Origin: Grifola frondosa
Taxonomy: Eukaryota > Basidiomycota > Agaricomycetes > Polyporales > Grifolaceae
Assembly (NCBI GenBank): GCA_001683735.1
Contig: LUGG01000023.1
Span: forward strand, 868,001-932,000
Direction: 5' to 3'
Length of the DNA: 64,000 nt
Under the pieces are notes generated by a model, which was not told where the DNA came from, made no database searches, and saw only the letters and a program-made list of their open reading frames with translations. Of the stretch, positions 59,051-64,000 are shown piece after piece (position 1 is the stretch's first letter; every line of letters starts with the position of its first letter). A program made the position numbers and the translations under genes.

Positions 59051-62000
59051 TTACATCTCGCTCTTGATCATAATGCTGAAACACCGCTCGCAGAACGGCT
59101 TGCCGTCTCTCTGGAAGAACGCCGGGTCCTCGAACGGCTTCTCACAACTCTGCGGCGGGGCACTCAAACAATCAGCAAATGCATACCCGCAGCACGAGCG
59201 GTTTCAACTCACCGCGCACGTGAAACACTCCCAACACCACTTCCCTCCGAGCGCTTCCACAGCCTGCATCCCATCCCGGATGCTCTTCTTACACTTCTTG
59301 CACTTCGGCATGCGCAGCCGCACATGGCACGCTTCGCAGTACGGGTGTCCCCTGTATACTGTGAAGCCCACATCGTCGTCTCCTGCTGCGAATGCGCCAT
59401 CGCCTTCGAACGTGCGATTCGCTGCGCCCGGTAGAGCGGGAGGTAGGAACGGGTCCCCGCACTCGGCGCAGAAAAAGTGCTGCTCGTGATATGTGCGCTT
59501 GCCCAATTCCGGGTCATCCAGGGTGATAAACCGCTCGTCGACGATCGCAGTCTCACAGTGATAGCACTTGGGCGCATAGCGCTGGAAACAATATTAATAA
59601 ACGACGATCGCCGCACGAGAGTGATGAAGCACCTCGTGATAGTCCAAGTGGCAATATGGCCGCCCGTTGTGCTCGTACGAGCTGAGATTCTCCAGAAGTT
59701 CGTTGCAAATGCAGCATCGGAAACAACCAGGATGCCACCGCGCACCCATGGCGCTCACGATCCGCCCGATAATTGCACCTCCGCAACCACCACAATAGAG
59801 CCCACTGCGCGTCACTGACACCATCTGTGGGGCATCTTGCTGTGGCGAGCGACCGGAAGCAGAACCACCCGGTATCGATATCTGAGGAATCGAGGGCCCA
59901 TCTGCAAATCCAACATTGATGCTGGGCATGCCACTGCCTTCATCCATCCCATTGACGTTGATGCTCGGCATACCCGCATTCGAATCCCCGGGCCCTGAAA
60001 CAGAGATAACAGGACCTCCTTCATCTTCGTCATCGGCTGTTTTCGTCCACATTCGCAGGAAACGTGATCTTGGGAATCCTTGGCGACTGCTGGCGCGAAC
60101 GAGGCGCAGGGAATGAAGACAGTGAAAACGCGGGTACATTTGGAGGTGCCATCGCGGGGGTCGAGTTTGTCAACGTGCGGATAGTCGGTAACGCTGATCT
60201 CGAAGTTGGTGTGCGCGTAGATTCCCGAGGTGCTGGACTTGATGGCGCAGGTGAGCGACGTAGTGACGGCGGCGGCGCATCGTCCAAGCTCAAATCCAGG
60301 TCCACCTTACGCGGCGAACGAATCCCAGGACTAGAGAAGGCACTCTGATTGCGCGAGGGCAGCGGTCGTGGATGAGGCGATGCAGGTGAGGATGGTGATG
60401 GGGAGGTGGGGGCCCGTGGAAGCGGGGGAAGATTTGCTGGCCACCGAGTTGTTGAAGGTGCACCGACAGATTGTGAATGTCCATGCGACGGACGTGACGG
60501 TGATGCAGAGCGCAATGAAAGCGCGGCCAGGCGAAACGCGACGCTGCTGTCACTCGCTTGGGTCTGTGGTGCGGACTGCTGTATAGGGAGGGTGCGCGGA
60601 GAGCGTGGAGCGATCTCCGTCCTGGGGACAGCGGTAGGTTGGACAATCCGCGAACGTGAAGGCATGTCTAATATTCCGTATTTTGGGCTTGGAGAGCGCA
60701 CGGGTCGTGCGAGCAGCGCATTGGTCAGATCTTCGTCATCTGAACTGGCCGGCGATTCCACGAGCCGTTTGGCAGGAGATGCTGGTCGAGGCTTGGGAGG
60801 AGAACTGGTCTGTAAGGAAGGAGGACTTGATGGGGAGGTCGCAGGGGTCGGAAGCGTGCGTGAGCGTTCTCGGAGTCCTAGACGTAAGTCTCTGCTTAAA
60901 TCTGACACTGTAGCTGTGGGTGCGAACGCACTCCTGGGTGCGACTGCCGATTGTGGAGTCGGAGGAAGACGATGCGTCTGAAGGTGCGGCGGGAGGGACG
61001 CGCCATTAGCAGGAGCTCTGCTTACGGCAGAAGCGGAAGTGCCAGCTATTGCAACGGGAGATTGAGGCAACGGCCGTGCACTTGCACCTGAAACTGTCCC
61101 TCTCCTTTCGATGGCTCCCTGTGGTTGCGGAGACACGCTAGAAGATGGTGAAGGCTGCGGAAGGGAACGCTTCCATAGCGGGACGAACTTCTGGCCGGGC
61201 GCAGGTAGAGGTTGAGCGGCGGATTGGTCGTGCGCGCCCTGTATCCTCCTCTGAACGGGTGGCAGTTCTGTGCCAGGCAGTGCACGCCTCGTCGGGCTCT
61301 GACTTCGGATCTCGGACTCACTGTGGGAACCGGCGAGATCAAAGCTGCCGAGAGAGCGTGGAAGGGGCAATGGGCGTGGTGGGCTGGTAGAAGTTGCCGA
61401 TAATGGAGAGAGAGGCGTTCCTGGAGCGTCTCTGCTCGAGCCTGCTGGAACAGTGACATTGGAACGTGCGAAGGCGGAGGAAGGAACAGAATTGGAAGGG
61501 CGGTGAAGTACTTGCTGAGATGGAGGAAAGGGTCCAGGTGAAGGACTAGGCTGAGGGGTCGGAAGTGAATGAGGGTGGGATGACAGAGAATCCAAGTGGC
61601 GATGTGGATCAGGAAGCGGGCGACGCGTTGGAGACTGTGGGTTCTGCGGAGAGGTCGGTGAAGGATATGGATTCACAACAGATGAAACTGAGTATGGGTG
61701 AGGAGAGGGAGATGGACGGTTGTATTGCGTGTACTGTGATTGAGGATGGGGAGAAGGGGCACATGGAGAGGAACCGGAGATTGAGGAGAGATGGTGTACG
61801 GCGATGAAGCATGGGTAAGACTCTGGCCTTGCACAGACTGCAGCTGAGGAGGTACTGGATATGGGTATGTTTGGCCAGTGTTCAGTGTAGACAGTGGTTG
61901 TGAGTATGCCGGATGTTGATACCGAGCTTGATAGTTTGTCTGAGGGTCGTAGGGCGATTGGGACGGCGGTGCTGGCGATTGGGAGCCCGCAGAAGGATAA

Positions 62001-62053
62001 GACGCGTACGGCTGCTGCTGCTGCAGGTATGCGGGATAGCTGCCCTGCGCCAT
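59051..62053 (-). CDS. Paxillin-like LIM protein (three LIM domains)
   Basis: Long disordered N-terminal part rich in Pro, Ser and Gln (MAQGSYPAYLQQQQPYASYP start at 62053; many SPTRR, SPSP motifs), then short NAGMPSINVNGMDEG / GMPSINVGFADG repeats, and three C-terminal LIM domains: LIM1 from YCGGCGGAI to CHLDYHE, LIM2 from CYHCETAIVDERF to CEACH, LIM3 from CKKCKKSIRDG through WCWECFTCA and SCEKPF to FCERCFSIMIKSEM. Zinc ligands are complete in each. Fungal paxillin-like Pxl1 proteins have this plan and act at the cytokinetic ring and polarity sites. Two single-base lesions: 61774-61775 (after PYTISPQSP) and the run at 60040-60043 (before DDEDEGGPV). Few introns, all in the C-terminal part. 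Confidence 0.83.
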
Positions 62054-62676
62054 TGCAAAGACCGAGCAAGGACCTACGACGACCTGATCAGACGAAGGTC
62101 AATCTCAGGCTCAGGCTCAGAGTGCGGGGTGTGGCTGAATCGCCACCCACGCGTGAGACCCAAGTGTCCGGGGTCCTCGGAACCAAGCTAAGTACCACTC
62201 ACTGAGAAAAATATCAAGGAGAATTGCGGTGGATAATAAGTGATTCACAGCCCGGTTGAAGGCTTCGTAGAAAGGAGGATGGTGGACGTGATGGAACAAG
62301 AATGCACTGTCACACTTGTCATGGCTAGAAAAAATAAGTACAATTCGTGGCTTCGATTCCTGGCGATCGAGATTTCCAGAAGTAGCCAAGTTAGCTCCTA
62401 ATCAGGGCAAAAAGCGGGACTGTTCCTAGCTCCCATTAACGCTCAACAAGTTAACTTTGAAATTTATATAGGCCCTGTCTAAGCAGGCTGAGTGACTTGG
62501 AATCCTTAGAAACGATGTCAGCAGCCACTCGAATTCTCCGTCTCTTGTTTTATGGGTGCCTTGGATGACGGTTTCCGTAAACGGCTTCCAAAAGCATCTT
62601 TGTAAATTTTTCCTCGAAAGAGGCTGATATATTACGTTCATGAGACAGGAGAATATAGCGTCCAAACCACACCAGA
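62054..62676. other. Intergenic, LIM gene promoter side
   Basis: No recognised gene. Confidence 0.4.
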
Positions 62677-64000
62677 CTACCCGTAGTACGTCAATGGAAA
62701 ACCCAAAAATTCGCACTGCTCCTGCTCTCCAAACGTGGTCATGAAACTCTCCCATTGCAGCTGTCTCACTGGCGTCGTATGGATCGTCGATGCCGTAACA
62801 GACAGCCACTTACTCTCCCCTGCGAGGTGCTGCGCAACATTCAGATATCCCCGTGCAATGAGATATTGCGGATCTGGGTTTGGGTCATAGGTACGCGCGA
62901 ACGACGTCCATACGTCAGTCATCTGTTGCATGAATGGCAGATCCTGGTCGTCACGATACGGCCGATCCGCTGGAAGGTTGCCGAAGACATAGTATAATTC
63001 TCCAGAATGACATCTGCATGCCATTAGTCCAGTAAACCGGTTACAGCAAAGATTACGCACTTGAAATACTCTTGCGATGGATCACCCAGTGGATGGGATG
63101 GATCAATCGGTGCTTCACATACCGGGAACTGTGTGAGATCAGATAAGTAGAATGTTAACCGTGATTAAGTAACGTCTCACATTAGGATCAAACCCCGGAG
63201 TCTGATAACTCCTGTTGAACTCGTAAAACCACACGCTTTTGAGGAGGTTGTGATTAACAGCTGAATATGCCGTCGCCTGGTCAAGGCACCGGAACTCAAC
63301 ATCTGTTGTTGCCCTTGCGGTAACATTGAACACGTCCAATGTGGAGTTTGACCCGGTTGGCTCGGGAAACAGCGAGTTGTTAACAATGCTCGTTGGCAGA
63401 AAAGCACCGAGAACGCCGGCTGTAAGATTGCTGCTAGTCTGGCGAATAGTCAGTAAGTAAACAAACGATCGGATTCAAATTGCACAATTACCGGATAGCC
63501 GATGAATGCCGCTCCGTCGTCCCGCATAAATCCCATCATTGTATGAACGTTGGCCACGGGCCCCGAACCGTTCAAAGGAAGCTGAGGGGAGGTTATATAT
63601 GTACCATCGACAACGATGAATCTATGATTCAATACAATTATTAGTCTATTGCGCGGCGAATAAGCGAACGCATTCGCACCTTGCGACGCTAGCCAAGTTG
63701 ACCAGGGTCTGAGCATCGACCGCCCTCAGACATTCCAAAGCATCCGTATCACTACACCCGGTAGCTTCTAGGATAGGAGCGGCTGCGACGCTTACTTCCT
63801 CCGGGATAGTATAGTACAGGGAGTAGGTCGTCGCATAATTCGCACCCGCTAGGTTGCTCATCGGAACAGCAGCAGCATATTTTCCAATGGCCTTAGGAGA
63901 ACCCAACAGTGCGCGCACAGACGCAGCTCCGGCAGACTGGCCAAAAATCGTGATACGATCCACGTCACCGCCGAATGCAGCGATGTGCTGCCCGACCCAC
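62677..64000 (-). CDS. Type-B carboxylesterase/lipase, partial at the window edge
   Basis: Alpha/beta hydrolase of the carboxylesterase type-B family, probably secreted. Visible part: VGQHIAAFGGDVDRITIFGQ followed by SAGAASVRALLG (nucleophile elbow GQSAG), IVVDGTYITSPQLPLNGSG, NVHTMMGFMRDDGAAFIGY, a linker with AYSAVNHNLLKSVWFYEFNR, the His block CHSGELYYVFGNLPADRPYR, and the C-terminus PLTYYG with stop at 62677. The first part of the gene, including the oxyanion region and signal peptide, lies beyond 64000. Introns of 50-60 bases; no lesion seen. The substrate is not predictable from sequence. Confidence 0.88.

Noticed and set aside
1..64000. CRISPR array or bacterial operon signals
   Set aside because: No regularly spaced identical repeats with unique spacers; genes are intron-rich and eukaryotic.

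Overview
The window comes from a filamentous basidiomycete, most likely an Agaricomycete. Genes are cut by many short GT-AG introns of about 45-80 bases, the left side carries a KDZ-superfamily transposase typical of mushroom genomes, and the gene set (CYP505-type fused P450, F-box proteins, several GH47 mannosidases, ERG6, AIP1, MAD3, an Rrm4-type RNA-binding protein) fits that group. No bacterial or viral gene was seen.

Left third (1 to about 15.6 kb): a large, gene-poor mobile region. A KDZ transposase with an N-terminal cysteine cluster lies on + at 11.3-15.2 kb. Degraded accessory reading frames lie on - at 2.7-7.9 kb. There are internal tandem repeats at 4.75-5.2 and 10.3-10.5 kb. Arrays of a palindromic GATATATC-type motif occur at both edges, each with a tRNA-like A-box/B-box pair. 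I read this as one long KDZ element of about 15.6 kb whose left end is at or beyond the window start. A small foldback element with 20-base perfect inverted termini follows at 15.7 kb.

Middle (16.5-31 kb): a microsomal P450 (+), then three paralogous secreted GH47 alpha-mannosidase-like genes (+, +, -). Between the first two lie tRNA-Cys and the oligosaccharyltransferase subunit SWP1/ribophorin II. The locus therefore puts one gene of N-glycan addition among three candidates for mannose trimming. All three GH47 products have HDDL or QDDL where many family members have a Glu.

Right (31.5-64 kb): a compact housekeeping and accessory region. On - : an F-box protein with a zinc-ribbon-like module, a fused P450:reductase (CYP505 type), sterol 24-C-methyltransferase ERG6, a second F-box-like protein, a GPI-tailed S10 serine carboxypeptidase, an Rrm4-like protein with three RRMs and MLLE-like domains, and an MFS allantoate-type permease. 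On + : the checkpoint protein MAD3 and the actin regulator AIP1. Then on - : an intron-containing tRNA-Ser, a paxillin-like LIM protein and a partial type-B carboxylesterase running off the right edge.

A caution applies throughout. At least 18 conserved coding stretches are broken by single-base gains or losses, mostly in short homopolymers, and one falls in each GH47 paralog. The simplest reading is residual consensus error in the assembly. Apparent pseudogenes here, including the heme-loop lesion of the CYP505 gene, should be judged with that in mind.
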